Positions 54,183 through 63,768 are shown, counted from the stretch's first letter. The stretch: 64,000 nt of DNA from Bacteroidales bacterium UBA1715 (GCA_002317135.1 DCIX01000025.1:258809-322808); one strand, 5' to 3'. Notes: generated from the letters alone by a model not told the origin. Made by a program: numbers and translations.

Positions 54183-55322
54183 TTATACTGTTTTACCTTT
54201 GTACATTTCTGAATAATATTTCTCGTACTCACCCGATGTAATATTATCCATCCAAGCCTCGTTCTCTAAATACCACTTCACTGTTTTTTCTATTCCCTCT
54301 TCAAATTGCAAACTTGGTTCCCAACCAAGTTCTTTCTGTAGTTTGGTAGAATCTATGGCATAACGAACATCATGACCAAGGCGATCGGTAACAAAAGTTA
54401 TAAGATCAAGGTCTGCACCTTCTGGACGGCCTAACAAACGGTCAACTGTCTTAATCACAGTCTTGATTATATCTATATTTTTCCATTCATTGAAACCACC
54501 AATGTTATATGTTTCAGCAATAGTTCCATTATGAAAAATTACATCAATTGCACGAGCATGATCCTCTACATACAACCAGTCGCGTACATTCTCGCCCTTG
54601 CCATACACAGGAAGTGGCTTACGATGACGAATATTATTGATAAAAAGTGGTATTAACTTTTCAGGGAACTGGTATGGACCATAATTGTTTGAGCAATTGG
54701 TAACAATTGTTGGCATACCGTATGTATCGTGAAAAGCTCTAACGAAATGGTCGGAACTTGCTTTACTTGCTGAATATGGTGAATGCGGATTATATTTTGT
54801 TGTTTCATAAAAGAAATCCTTGCCATACGCCAAATGATGTTCAGAACTTGAAGCCGTTGTTGTAAACGGAGGTTCAATTCCCTCAGGATTAGTCATTTCC
54901 AAGGCTCCATATACCTCATCGGTAGAAATGTGGTAAAAGCGTTTGCCTTCATATTTTTCTGGAAGACTTTCCCAATACAATTTTGCAGCCTGCAACAACG
55001 ACAATGTTCCCATCACGTTTGTCTTGGCAAACGTAAATGGATCTTTTATAGAGCGATCCACATGAGATTCAGCAGCAAGATGAATAATGCCATCTATCTT
55101 TTCATCTTGCATAAGTTTGTAAAAGGCATCGAAATCACAAATGTCCATTTTTACAAACTTATAATTTGGTTTATCCTCAATGTCTTTAAGATTTGCCAAA
55201 TTACCTGCATAAGTCAGTTTATCTAAATTTATAATATTATACTCAGGGTACTTGTTTACGAACAAGCGAACAACATGACTGCCAATAAATCCTGCACCAC
55301 CGGTAATAACTATATTCTTCAC
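54183..55322 (-). CDS. rfbB: dTDP-glucose 4,6-dehydratase
   Basis: 379 residues, extended SDR. The motifs are GGAGFIGSHVV (NAD site), HLAAESHVDRSI, STDEVYG, and YSASKASSDHFV (Y-x3-K). Second step of dTDP-L-rhamnose synthesis. It is somewhat longer than the ~350-residue norm, from an inserted loop around residues 145-175 and a longer tail. Confidence 0.97.
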   Translation of the reverse strand: MKNIVITGGAGFIGSHVVRLFVNKYPEYNIINLDKLTYAGNLANLKDIEDKPNYKFVKMDICDFDAFYKLMQDEKIDGIIHLAAESHVDRSIKDPFTFAKTNVMGTLSLLQAAKLYWESLPEKYEGKRFYHISTDEVYGALEMTNPEGIEPPFTTTASSSEHHLAYGKDFFYETTKYNPHSPYSASKASSDHFVRAFHDTYGMPTIVTNCSNNYGPYQFPEKLIPLFINNIRHRKPLPVYGKGENVRDWLYVEDHARAIDVIFHNGTIAETYNIGGFNEWKNIDIIKTVIKTVDRLLGRPEGADLDLITFVTDRLGHDVRYAIDSTKLQKELGWEPSLQFEEGIEKTVKWYLENEAWMDNITSGEYEKYYSEMYKGKTV

Positions 55323-55334
55323 TTTTTAAATGAT

Positions 55335-56234
55335 TTAGTCTAGATTCACAGTTCCTTTAACCTCATCAATAACTTTCAACAAATATTGTCCATACTGGTT
55401 CTTAAGCATTGGCTGAGCAAGTTCACGCACGCGTTCTTCGGTAATCCACCCCTGACGATAGGCAATTCCTTCTAAGCACGCTACCTTTAAACCCTGACGT
55501 TTTTCAAGCACTTCGATATACGTACTTGCTTCGGAAAGCGAATCGTGTGTTCCTGTATCTAACCAAGCAAAACCACGACCTAAAGTTTGAACCTTCAACT
55601 CTCCATCTTCAAGGAACTGTTGGTTTACAGTGGTAATCTCATACTCACCACGGGCACTTGGTTTAATTTCGCTTGCAACTTTTACAACTTTGTTTGGATA
55701 AAAATACAAACCAACTACAGCATAGTTACTCTTTGGTTTTGCAGGTTTTTCTTCGATAGAAAGGCAATTGCCTTCTTTATCAAATTCCGCTACTCCGTAA
55801 CGTTCCGGATCACTCACCCAATAACCAAACACAGTTGCCTTTTTATCTTCTTCGGCCGTACGAACAGCTTCTTTAAGCATTTTAGTGAAACCTGAACCAT
55901 GGAAAATATTATCACCTAATACAAGACAAGCAGAATCATTTCCAATAAAATCCTTGCCAATAGTAAATGCTTGAGCCAAACCATCTGGAGATGGTTGTTC
56001 TGCGTATGTAAATTCTACTCCATAATCACTTCCATCACCAAGCAAACGTTTGAAACCAGGAAGGTCGTGAGGAGTTGAAATAATAAGAATCTCACGAATT
56101 CCTGCCAACATGAGCACACTAATAGGATAATACACCATCGGTTTATCATAGATAGGCATAAGTTGCTTACTAATACCCTTAGTGATAGGATACAAACGTG
56201 TTCCTGAGCCACCTGCTAAAACTATTCCTTTCAT
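55335..56234 (-). CDS. rfbA: Glucose-1-phosphate thymidylyltransferase
   Basis: 299 residues: LAGGSGTRLYPITKGISKQL signature, YDKPMVYYPIS, and VLGDNIFHGSGF. First step of dTDP-L-rhamnose synthesis. It is the first biosynthetic gene after upxY; 105 bases of repeat-rich DNA separate them. Confidence 0.97.
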   Translation of the reverse strand: MKGIVLAGGSGTRLYPITKGISKQLMPIYDKPMVYYPISVLMLAGIREILIISTPHDLPGFKRLLGDGSDYGVEFTYAEQPSPDGLAQAFTIGKDFIGNDSACLVLGDNIFHGSGFTKMLKEAVRTAEEDKKATVFGYWVSDPERYGVAEFDKEGNCLSIEEKPAKPKSNYAVVGLYFYPNKVVKVASEIKPSARGEYEITTVNQQFLEDGELKVQTLGRGFAWLDTGTHDSLSEASTYIEVLEKRQGLKVACLEGIAYRQGWITEERVRELAQPMLKNQYGQYLLKVIDEVKGTVNLD

Positions 56235-56250
56235 GATTTTTATTGTTTAA

Positions 56251-56320
56251 GGTCTAAAGTCTAAGGACCAAAGACTAAAGGGATTCGACTTTCGTCCTTA
56301 GTCTTTAGACTTTTGTCCTT
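56251..56320 (-). repeat. Long imperfect inverted repeat between upxY and rfbA
   Basis: GGTCTAAAGTCTAAGGAC (56251-56268) is mirrored by GTCCTTAGTCTTTAGAC (56294-56310) with one mismatch, with further GACTAAAG/CTTT words between. A transcript would form a stem of about 17 pairs. It may be an attenuator read by the antiterminator, or only a simple repeat. Confidence 0.6.
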
Positions 56321-56339
56321 TGACCCTTATCTTTTGCCC

Positions 56340-57053
56340 TCAGACCTTCTCCAAATATGCTTTTGGCACATAGGCTGTTGCAAACGTTCCCACCCATTCT
56401 ATTTGTACAAAAACACGAAGTTGATGTTTATAACGAAGCACATGTCCTTCTACGCCAGCGAAAGGTCCATCAACCACACGCACTTTATCTCCACGAAAAA
56501 AGGTAGGCATATCGCTTTGATCGGTAATAATACCTTCCATCTCGGAATCTATAATTGTGCGAAAACTTATAAATTGACTATCTGGTACCATCAAAAACGG
56601 ATTAATGCCGAATTCTGTCTGTCGTGTATGGTCGTAATATGGAGTAAGTCCTGAAATAGGTAGTTGCAATAATTCCCGAAATTGCGAAAGCGTACAACGA
56701 GCAAACAGCAAACTATTCTCAAGTGGTTGTTTTACAACGATTTTTGTTGGTTTTTTCACATCTGTTTTATCAATCTGAGGAATCGCCACCATTGGCAGAT
56801 ACAACTCGCAATCATGTAAGGTTTCATGTGTCGGAATAGCCTCCAAAAGACTTTCGTATACTTTTTTTGCTCGACCTTGCGTTGCACGAATCACGAACCA
56901 ATGAGGGACAATATCCACCGACTGCCCTATCTGGTTACTCACCAAAGAGGGGGACGTAGCACATTGTGGAATGCTACTTGTGTCAGATAAAAATAAACCA
57001 CCGACACCCTGGTCTTTCTTGACAAACCCTTTGTCAATCGTGCTTTGTGGCAT
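56340..57053 (-). CDS. UpxY-family transcription antiterminator (NusG-like)
   Basis: 237 residues. The NusG N-terminal domain begins at about residue 50 (HWFVIRATQGRAKKVYESLL), and the C-terminal KOW motif is at about 185-215 (RGDKVRVVDGPFAGVEGHVL). UpxY proteins help RNA polymerase read through the leader of a capsule operon. The first 50 residues form an extension not usual in the family; no later ATG is available, and a non-ATG start would remove it. A -7 box at 57187-57194 would give a leader of about 125 bases. Confidence 0.88.
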   Translation of the reverse strand: MPQSTIDKGFVKKDQGVGGLFLSDTSSIPQCATSPSLVSNQIGQSVDIVPHWFVIRATQGRAKKVYESLLEAIPTHETLHDCELYLPMVAIPQIDKTDVKKPTKIVVKQPLENSLLFARCTLSQFRELLQLPISGLTPYYDHTRQTEFGINPFLMVPDSQFISFRTIIDSEMEGIITDQSDMPTFFRGDKVRVVDGPFAGVEGHVLRYKHQLRVFVQIEWVGTFATAYVPKAYLEKV

Positions 57054-57186
57054 AGGAATAACTCCGTATACTACTAAAATATATTAATATATCTGTGGTA
57101 GGACTAATTCTCGAAACCGTCTAAACCACATTAAACAAATTTCTTAAAAATTTTTGAGACTTGCAATTTTTTCCGCAATTCATTTT

Positions 57187-57194
57187 CAAACATA
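57187..57194 (-). promoter_or_regulatory. -7 box (TATGTTTG) upstream of upxY
   Basis: Minus-strand TATGTTTG fits TAnnTTTG. The transcript would start near 57180, giving a long untranslated leader before 57053, as expected for antiterminator-controlled capsule operons. Confidence 0.45.
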
Positions 57195-57221
57195 CAATTT
57201 GCTAGTCTACTTCACTAATCA

Positions 57222-57806
57222 TTATCTATAATATTTCTCTCCATATCCATATCCGTAACCATAATGATATCCGTATGTTCCAAAACCTTCTTGCGCACCA
57301 TTCAATACCAATGACATGTTTTTGAAACGATTTTCTTCGTAGGCAATGCGTAAATCTTCCAAACGGCTACGATCCAACAAACCAACACGAACCACAAACA
57401 ATGTTCTATCAACATGACCTTCAATAATTTGCGTATCGGCAACTATATCAATAGGAGGACAGTCAATTATTACATAATCGAACTGAGTTTTTAAGTATTG
57501 AATAGTTTGTCCGAATTTATCGTCAGAAATCAATTCCGTAGGATTAGGCGGAATGGCACCAACAGGAAACACAAACAAGTTCGAATAGTTTTGAAATGGG
57601 AACAAAAGAGGGTCAATGGCATCGAACTGACCAGCAATATAGTTCGTGATACCATGGCGTGGCGAATCCACATATTTCGACACAGAAGCACGGCGAAGGT
57701 CACCATCGACAACTACTATCTTTTTACCCAAAAGAGCCAACGAAATAGCCAAGTTCATAGAAATATACGACTTACCAGAACCTGGATTAAACGAAGTCAC
57801 CGCCAA
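57222..57806 (-). pseudogene. Truncated BY-kinase (Wzc-like) gene, kinase domain only
   Basis: The open frame encodes the C-terminal 194 residues of a bacterial tyrosine kinase: Walker A SFNPGSGKS, Walker A' VVVDGDLRRASV, Walker B YVIIDCPPID, and a tyrosine cluster of seven Tyr in the last 17 residues. The frame has only a TTG start; upstream, the LLRLLRTN motif that normally precedes Walker A appears in another frame and all frames close before 57900. The chain-length (Wzz) and membrane part (about 500 residues) is absent. Control of chain length or export must come from another gene, if the locus is active. Confidence 0.75.
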
Positions 57807-57863
57807 TATTGTAGATTCGTTACGACAGGATCTTTCACCAAATTTTCGGCAATAAGTTTGTCC

Positions 57864-58034
57864 TTAATAAACGAAGCAATCTGATTTCCAATTAATTAGG
57901 TTTACGCAAGTTCCCCAACTGTTCTGTTGTAGTAATAGTTCATTCTCTTTTTTATTTTTACCTTGATTCCCTAAAGCTGCGGCCTCGACTTTTATTGTAG
58001 ACATAAAAGAGCGGGCATCAAGATTGTCACTCAT
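57864..58034 (-). other. Short open frame upstream of the kinase remnant
   Basis: 56 codons from ATG 58034, starting MSDNLDARSFMSTIKVEAAA and then Lys/Glu rich (KNKKENELLLQQN). It could be a fragment of the lost N-terminal part of the kinase or an unrelated leader. I do not recognise it. Confidence 0.3.
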
Positions 58035-58195
58035 CTATGCCGCCTACCTAACATTTACTTACATATTTGTTAAATAGACGCAACAAAGATAATAAATCTA
58101 AAGAACTAACACTAAATCCTATTAAATTTTTCTAAAGCAAAATAAATCAATGCTAATTGTACATTTTTTGTGCTTAAGCTGCGGATAGTATTTTG
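58035..58195. other. Intergenic stretch before tRNA-Glu
   Basis: AT-rich, no gene or strong hairpin seen. Confidence 0.4.
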
Positions 58196-58267
58196 TAGCG
58201 AATCCGGGATTCGAACCCGAATATCCACCGTGAGAGGGTGGTGTCCTAGCCATTAGACGAATTCGCC
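58196..58267 (-). tRNA. tRNA-Glu (anticodon CTC)
   Basis: A 72-base cloverleaf on the minus strand. The acceptor stem GGCGAAT pairs with ATTCGCT (G-U at the end), D-arm GTCTAATGGCTAGGAC, anticodon stem CCACC/GGTGG with loop CTCTCAC, and T-arm CGGGTTCGAATCCCG. The anticodon CTC reads GAG. No CCA is encoded. A tRNA-Glu(TTC) is expected elsewhere; this isoacceptor is less common in low-GC genomes. Confidence 0.93.
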
Positions 58268-58370
58268 ATAATTGTATGACAAATGTAGAAGATTATTTTG
58301 AAATCGCAAACATCAACCTGGCGAAATACAACTGTATTTTCTCTATTGTTATTCTTTAACAGACAACAAA

Positions 58371-58645
58371 GTATTGGCTTTCAGCCAAAATAATGTTCTA
58401 TATACCGTTATCCTGAGACTACGTCACAGGTTACTCAATTAATGGCTTTCAGCCATTTCATAAACATACGATATCTAATCTTAAAAGACATAAATATCAT
58501 ACCGACAAGGTTCTACTATAATAATAAACTGTATTTTAATCCCCAATAGTGAGAAACAAACTATTGCCTTTCAGGCAATAATTTAGTAACCTGGGACGGA
58601 GTCTCGGGAATAAAAAAACAGACAACAATGGCTGGAAGCCATTAC
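58371..58645. repeat. Distant BIME-like pair of the second RAYT family
   Basis: One direct unit (about 58374-58457, TTGGCTTTCAGCCAA ... CCTGAGACTACGTCACAGG ... AATGGCTTTCAGCCATT) and one inverted unit (about 58563-58645, TTGCCTTTCAGGCAA ... CTGGGACGGAGTCTCGGG ... AATGGCTGGAAGCCATT). They match 22560-23153 in order and sequence. The rest of 58268-58692 holds nothing else I can support. Confidence 0.85.
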
Positions 58646-58692
58646 ATCCATTGATTTTCCGTTAAAATTACGGCAAAGCACAAAGATGACTA

Positions 58693-59442
58693 TCAATTTT
58701 CAATTGACTCCAAGATTTTCTGCAAATCTTCTGGCGTATCAACACACAAGTTCTCAAAATCGGTAACGGCAACACTAATTCTATAATTGTTGTCTATCCA
58801 ACGAAGTTGTTCCAAACTTTCTGCTTTTTCCAAAGCAGATTGTGGCAATTTCGTAACTTCAAGTAATGCTTCACGTTTATAGGCATAAATACCTATATGC
58901 TTGTAATATGTACGCTGGTTTACCCAATCACTTTGATCTTTGCAATCTCGCAAATATGGGATAGGCGAACGACTAAAATAAACCGCATGCCAATCTTCGG
59001 CAATGGCTACTTTCGGTTTGTTTGGATTAAACAAATCGGCAGAGTCGTCTATCTTTTTCACCAAAGTTGCAATTTGCGTAGAAGGATTTTTTTCAAAAAT
59101 ATCGGCAAGTAATTTTATTTGATTTGGTTGAATGAACGGTTCGTCACCTTGTACATTTATTACCACATCAAATTGGTCACCGTTCGGAATAGACTGGATA
59201 GCCTGTGCCAAACGGTCTGTTCCACTCGGGCAAGACGAAGAAGTCATCACACAATTGCCGCCAAATTCCTTTACTCGCAGTTCAATTCGTTCGTCATCGG
59301 TGGCAACCCACACATCGTCGAATGCTTTCTTGGCATTTTCATACACATGTTGAATCATAGGTTTACCTTGAATCATAGCCAATGGCTTTCCTGGGAATCG
59401 AGATGAACCATAACGAGACGGAATAATAACAATTGTTTTCAT
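58693..59442 (-). CDS. kdsB: CMP-KDO synthetase (3-deoxy-manno-octulosonate cytidylyltransferase)
   Basis: 249 residues from ATG 59442: VIIPSRYGSSRFPGKPL nucleotide-binding loop, ATDDERIE, SSSCPSGTDRLAQA, VQGDEPFIQP and KHIGIYAYKREAL. It activates KDO with CTP for lipid A core synthesis. The longer frame to 59490 lies in sequence unlike the family N-terminus. Confidence 0.96.
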   Translation of the reverse strand: MKTIVIIPSRYGSSRFPGKPLAMIQGKPMIQHVYENAKKAFDDVWVATDDERIELRVKEFGGNCVMTSSSCPSGTDRLAQAIQSIPNGDQFDVVINVQGDEPFIQPNQIKLLADIFEKNPSTQIATLVKKIDDSADLFNPNKPKVAIAEDWHAVYFSRSPIPYLRDCKDQSDWVNQRTYYKHIGIYAYKREALLEVTKLPQSALEKAESLEQLRWIDNNYRISVAVTDFENLCVDTPEDLQKILESIEN

Positions 59443-59507
59443 TTTTTTATGTTTAAACGGAGTGTAGAAATACGAGTAATCGTACCTCAATATTATTTAA
59501 ATCATTA

Positions 59508-60608
59508 CTACAAATATGATTCCTTAAAATCTTGTCCATTACTATTTTCCGATCTCGAAGGGAGCGAACGGAAATTCTTATTTTGTTTTTGACGTTTTTG
59601 CCAACGCTCACGAGCATATTGTTGCAAGTCGCTGACCTCATCGTTCTCGTCAATAATCTCAAGGCCTAAAATTGTTTCGATAATGTCTTCCAATGTTAAA
59701 ATTCCTTGGAAGCATCCGTATTCGTCGATCATAATGGCAATCTGTGCCTTATTTTTCAACAAAGCTTCCCATACAGAACTAATAGATTGTTCCTCATTAA
59801 AAAATGAGATATCTCTTTTAAGACTGCCCAAAGTCGCATCAAAATTATCGTCTGCCAATTCTTCAAGTACATCACTTCGTAGCACATAGCCAGTTATAAA
59901 TTCCTTAGAATCAGCGTATAACGGAATTCTCGAAAAATGTAGGAAATCATCATTATCGTAGAACGCACGCACTGTCATAGATTCCGGTGCAATAGCAGAA
60001 ACCACACGTGGCGTCATTACATCGCAGGCCTGAATGTTATCGAGTTTAATAATGTTCTGAATAATTTTGTTCTCATTTTCTTCTATCACCCCTTCTTCCT
60101 CACCCACATTGGCAATAGCCGAAACTTCCTCACGACTTACCATTGCCTCCACTTCTTTCGGAGTAATCCATTTTGTAATAACCTGAATCATTTTCACAAA
60201 TGGATACATTACTATAATCAGCACACTAATTGTGCGAGCCGTAAAGCTCATCAGCATTTTCCAATATGAAGTACCTATTGTCTTTGGAATAATTTCCGAA
60301 AAAATAAGAATAAGCAAAGTCACAACTGCCGACACGATGCCAAATGGCACACTATCTAAAACCAAAGCGGCTTGTTTACCAACACCGGCAGCACCAATAG
60401 TATTCGCAATAGTATTCAACGACAAAATAGCCGCAAGCGGTCTATCCGTCTCAAGTTTAAAATTCTTGAAAATCTTTGCACTTTTGCTGCCTTCCTCTTC
60501 GCGCATCGTAATGTACGACAACGGCGTTGACATCAAGACAGACTCCAATATTGAACACAGGAATGAGGTTACAAGCGCAAGAAGCAAATATGCAAAAAGA
60601 AGTGCCAT
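59508..60608 (-). CDS. CNNM/CBS-domain membrane protein (hemolysin-like)
   Basis: 366 residues. The N-terminal DUF21/CNNM domain has four membrane segments (about 1-165), including LETDRPLAAILSLNTIANTIGAA and FSEIIPKTIG. A CBS pair follows (about 195-320) with DVMTPRVVSAI and IDEYGCFQGILTLEDIIE. It lacks the C-terminal CorC_HlyC domain of larger relatives. Relatives are Mg2+ or Co2+ efflux factors; the ion here is not determined. Confidence 0.88.
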   Translation of the reverse strand: MALLFAYLLLALVTSFLCSILESVLMSTPLSYITMREEEGSKSAKIFKNFKLETDRPLAAILSLNTIANTIGAAGVGKQAALVLDSVPFGIVSAVVTLLILIFSEIIPKTIGTSYWKMLMSFTARTISVLIIVMYPFVKMIQVITKWITPKEVEAMVSREEVSAIANVGEEEGVIEENENKIIQNIIKLDNIQACDVMTPRVVSAIAPESMTVRAFYDNDDFLHFSRIPLYADSKEFITGYVLRSDVLEELADDNFDATLGSLKRDISFFNEEQSISSVWEALLKNKAQIAIMIDEYGCFQGILTLEDIIETILGLEIIDENDEVSDLQQYARERWQKRQKQNKNFRSLPSRSENSNGQDFKESYL

Positions 60609-60665
60609 ACACTAAAAATCAAGGCAAATTTACATTAAATATATATAATTCCCAAATTGCCGTTT

Positions 60666-61697
60666 CTATACTCCTAAAACCTCATCAATACAACAGCGTA
60701 ATTGTTTCTCGATTTTCCGCTGTGGAATACACCAATAATGTTCTTTTGGCTCAAGATATTTTCCCAAATAAACTTGCTCACTTTGCCCTGGTGTCGGGAC
60801 CAAAATCGCCTTACATTGCAATTTTTCAAAATCCATAATAGAACTGTATCCAGCACGGGCAATCACCAAGCGACTACCACAAATCAGTTTAGTAATTTCA
60901 TTGTTGGTAGCAAAGGTTTGTATTTTGCAATTTCCCACTTTTGTTGCACTATTTCGTGGCGCAACAACACCTCGTATTAAGCACGATTTGTACGGCAATG
61001 AAGGCAAAACGGCACGCAACTTCGACTCCAGAATTCCACGCTGCGGTTCTGGACCCGACAAGATTGCAACAACATCAAACTCAGTTTCACAGTCAATCTT
61101 TTTTCTACCAGAAAGAGGGCCAATAAAATGAGCATTCGGTACTGTCCAACTATGCGAAAGAATACCTGAAAGATTCTTCGAACCCTTATAATCAGGCACC
61201 CAACATTCATCAAATCGAGAAATAAACGATTTGTTTACCAAATAGAACAAGTACTCCAACCAGCGTAACAAAAACGGCAGACGAATACGAAGTTGATGGG
61301 TAATATAAATTGACTTGCACAAAGAACTATGCATGCCAAATCTATTGTCGGAAATGATATAAGTTGCCGAATATTTTTGTACCAATTCGTTCGCTACACG
61401 TTCCTCGTTTTTCTTCGTCCCAAATGCTTTGGGAACTTGAAGTAGTAATTTAAATAAAGTAGAAAAAGCATTTGTACTATACGAAATTCCATATTCAGGT
61501 ATTTCTTCATATTGCAATTCAGGAAACTCCTGTCGCAACAATTCTAAAGAACGTCCTGACGCAGCAATAACGCAGGTATTATTTTGTTTTTTTAGTTCCT
61601 TTATTATTGGTATACAACGCGTAGCATGTCCTAGTCCCCAATCCAATGGAGAAACTATCACAGTCTGATTCTGTATTTTTGCAACCCTGTCTTTCAT
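60666..61697 (-). CDS. MurG-like GT-B glycosyltransferase of Bacteroidota
   Basis: 343 residues from ATG 61697. VSPLDWGLGHATRCIPIIKEL is the family N-terminus; the C-terminal donor domain has CGSRLVIARAGYSSIMDF and VLVPTPGQSEQVYLGKYL. The substrate is unknown; it may act on a lipid or cell-envelope glycan. A TATATTTG box lies only five bases before ATG 61697, so the mRNA has almost no leader. Confidence 0.85.
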   Translation of the reverse strand: MKDRVAKIQNQTVIVSPLDWGLGHATRCIPIIKELKKQNNTCVIAASGRSLELLRQEFPELQYEEIPEYGISYSTNAFSTLFKLLLQVPKAFGTKKNEERVANELVQKYSATYIISDNRFGMHSSLCKSIYITHQLRIRLPFLLRWLEYLFYLVNKSFISRFDECWVPDYKGSKNLSGILSHSWTVPNAHFIGPLSGRKKIDCETEFDVVAILSGPEPQRGILESKLRAVLPSLPYKSCLIRGVVAPRNSATKVGNCKIQTFATNNEITKLICGSRLVIARAGYSSIMDFEKLQCKAILVPTPGQSEQVYLGKYLEPKEHYWCIPQRKIEKQLRCCIDEVLGV

Positions 61698-61701
61698 GCC
61701 A

Positions 61702-61709
61702 CAAATATA
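61702..61709 (-). promoter_or_regulatory. -7 box (TATATTTG) for the MurG-like gene
   Basis: Minus strand, TATATTTGTGGCATG: the box ends five bases before the start codon. Confidence 0.6.
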
Positions 61710-61812
61710 GACAATTTCACCATTATCCACTTTGCCTTGTAAGTGCACCTATATTAAATCTCTGTTAAAATTCCATTAAGACTCACTCTCTTCAATTATC
61801 AATTTTCAATTA

Positions 61813-63744
61813 TCAATTAAGTGACCACTGAATAAGTAACGAAAACCTCATCTTTCTTTCATTTTCATACAAATCATACGATTCTGGCAAGTCATATTTA
61901 TTACTGTAACGAGCCTGCGACACTTTGCCTTGCAGTTGCAGATTGTTTTTCTTCCATTTCGCAACCACATACCAGGAATTTCCCGCATACATATATTGCG
62001 AACTACTAAACACATACGCAACATCATCTTCCCACGCATATTGCCGGCAATCGTATGTTGCATCAAATTGTGCAAAACGCACACTAAGAGAGAGTTGCGG
62101 CTTCAATTTCCATACCGCATCAGCATAACATAAGTACCCAAATTCATCGCTAATTTTAGAACATTGAATTGCCGACTTAACAATAACATTCTTATTGATA
62201 GGCAACGCCATATAGAACTTGTGACTTTGTTTTTTCCCCATACCAAATCCATCATCCTGTTTTTCCGTCTGCATTGTCTGAGAATACTGATAATAAGCAG
62301 TTTTGCCAGAAAATTCCTTGTATTGCAGTTTCAATTTAAACACATCACCCTTGGTAGGAACATCCACTGCCGTTGTCGCAAAAGGGAAGGTAAACATATC
62401 ATTGCTCACATATAACGTCGTTTTGGCATTCACGAGAAAACGAATAGCCGAAGTTGCACCCATTTCATTTCTAACAGCACTTTGTCGTCCTGAGGAAGAA
62501 GCCATAAAACTTTGATATTCTGAAGAATAATACCGAACCGTCTGCGACAACTGTACTTCTTCGAACAAAGAATACTGCAACCCATGAATTGTTGCCACAC
62601 GGAAATTTTTGTCCACGGCACATTCGCCATACAAATGTATATGCTGCTTAAAATAAGAATAAAAAAGACTTGCGTTTCTGATTACCGAGCGTACTGAATC
62701 TTTCGAAAAATTATGTTGCAACACAGCCGCACCTATTCGCCACCGACCGACCTCGAATTGCGAGTGTAAACCACACAGTACATAATTGATTTTCCGCTTA
62801 TTAGACAATTCATTTGTAGTTCTATGATACCCTGTTTTTGTTATAGAAAACGGGAACAAACTATCCTGCGAAATCTTTCCATCAAGCATTCGTTTCGACA
62901 CAAACGGAGTAAGTTTCACCTTGCCCAACGAAAGCGTTGTGCCTACTCCACGCGAAAACAAATATTCCGATGTAGAACTATGCTTCGACAGCACCTGCGA
63001 CTGCGTCCCGCCAGTTTGCTCCAATGCGCTGCCAAAAGATCCACCTTGAGCCAAGGTCAAACCCTGTCCAATTGACACACGATAGTCACCCAATACAATA
63101 TTAGAAAACACGCCACGATTTTTCAACTGCACATACATTGATTGAGAATCAAAGCCCTTGCGAAACGTGAGTTCTTCACCCATATCCTTCTTAATTGTAA
63201 AGCCCCAATACAACGAATTAAACGACTGAAATCGATAGCGAACAACTTCTTTCATAGGCGATCCGGCATAAAGATACATCTCCTTATAATCATCCGTCGA
63301 GATATTGGGCGAAGTCGTAGTAAACGCAATCGTATGTTTTCCTTTTTCTATCAATTCCTGCACACTCCGTTGCCGTACTACTGGAGCCACATAACAAAAC
63401 TGCGACAACAATTGTGCCTTCTCTTTCGGAAGACCTAATACATATTGTAATTCATATATACTTAGCAACGGCCGATGATGGGAAATGTAATACCATAAAC
63501 TTTGCTTTTCAAAATCTGTTAAAAAGAAAAAACGGTCAATATCTTCTACTGTTAGTGAATTTAGATTCAATACATTACCCAACAACTCTTCAAGTTCTTC
63601 TTCACCTTCTTCGGAAGTTGCCTCCAAAGTTTCGTTCACTATATGTTGTAACGCATCGGCATACTCCTGCGAATAGCAAGAATATGAAACAGATAGCCCA
63701 TACAATAAGCCAATAAATATGAAAAGGAAACGCGGCATTTCCAT
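61813..63744 (-). CDS. Helix-hairpin-helix outer-membrane protein of Bacteroidota
   Basis: 643 residues. A signal peptide (about 1-26), an acidic stretch, then two helix-hairpin-helix-like repeats (about 55-120, NLNSLTVEDIDRFFFLTDF and ISIYELQYVLGLP-type). The rest is a predicted beta-barrel of alternating strands with a C-terminal aromatic strand (MRFSLLIQWSLN). The role is not known; the family is common in Bacteroidota and the HhH part may bind DNA or other proteins. ATG 63744 or 63738 is the start. Confidence 0.82.
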   Translation of the reverse strand: MEMPRFLFIFIGLLYGLSVSYSCYSQEYADALQHIVNETLEATSEEGEEELEELLGNVLNLNSLTVEDIDRFFFLTDFEKQSLWYYISHHRPLLSIYELQYVLGLPKEKAQLLSQFCYVAPVVRQRSVQELIEKGKHTIAFTTTSPNISTDDYKEMYLYAGSPMKEVVRYRFQSFNSLYWGFTIKKDMGEELTFRKGFDSQSMYVQLKNRGVFSNIVLGDYRVSIGQGLTLAQGGSFGSALEQTGGTQSQVLSKHSSTSEYLFSRGVGTTLSLGKVKLTPFVSKRMLDGKISQDSLFPFSITKTGYHRTTNELSNKRKINYVLCGLHSQFEVGRWRIGAAVLQHNFSKDSVRSVIRNASLFYSYFKQHIHLYGECAVDKNFRVATIHGLQYSLFEEVQLSQTVRYYSSEYQSFMASSSGRQSAVRNEMGATSAIRFLVNAKTTLYVSNDMFTFPFATTAVDVPTKGDVFKLKLQYKEFSGKTAYYQYSQTMQTEKQDDGFGMGKKQSHKFYMALPINKNVIVKSAIQCSKISDEFGYLCYADAVWKLKPQLSLSVRFAQFDATYDCRQYAWEDDVAYVFSSSQYMYAGNSWYVVAKWKKNNLQLQGKVSQARYSNKYDLPESYDLYENERKMRFSLLIQWSLN

Positions 63745-63748
63745 ACCA

Positions 63749-63756
63749 CAAATATA
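63749..63756 (-). promoter_or_regulatory. -7 box (TATATTTG) for the HhH protein
   Basis: TATATTTGTGGTATG on the minus strand: four bases separate the box from ATG 63744, the same near-leaderless arrangement as at 61702. Confidence 0.6.
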
Positions 63757-63768
63757 TAATTTTTTTTC

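Noticed and set aside
56251..56320. Intrinsic terminator between upxY and rfbA
   Set aside because: The long inverted repeat lacks a following T-run and has a wide loop, so it is listed as a repeat.
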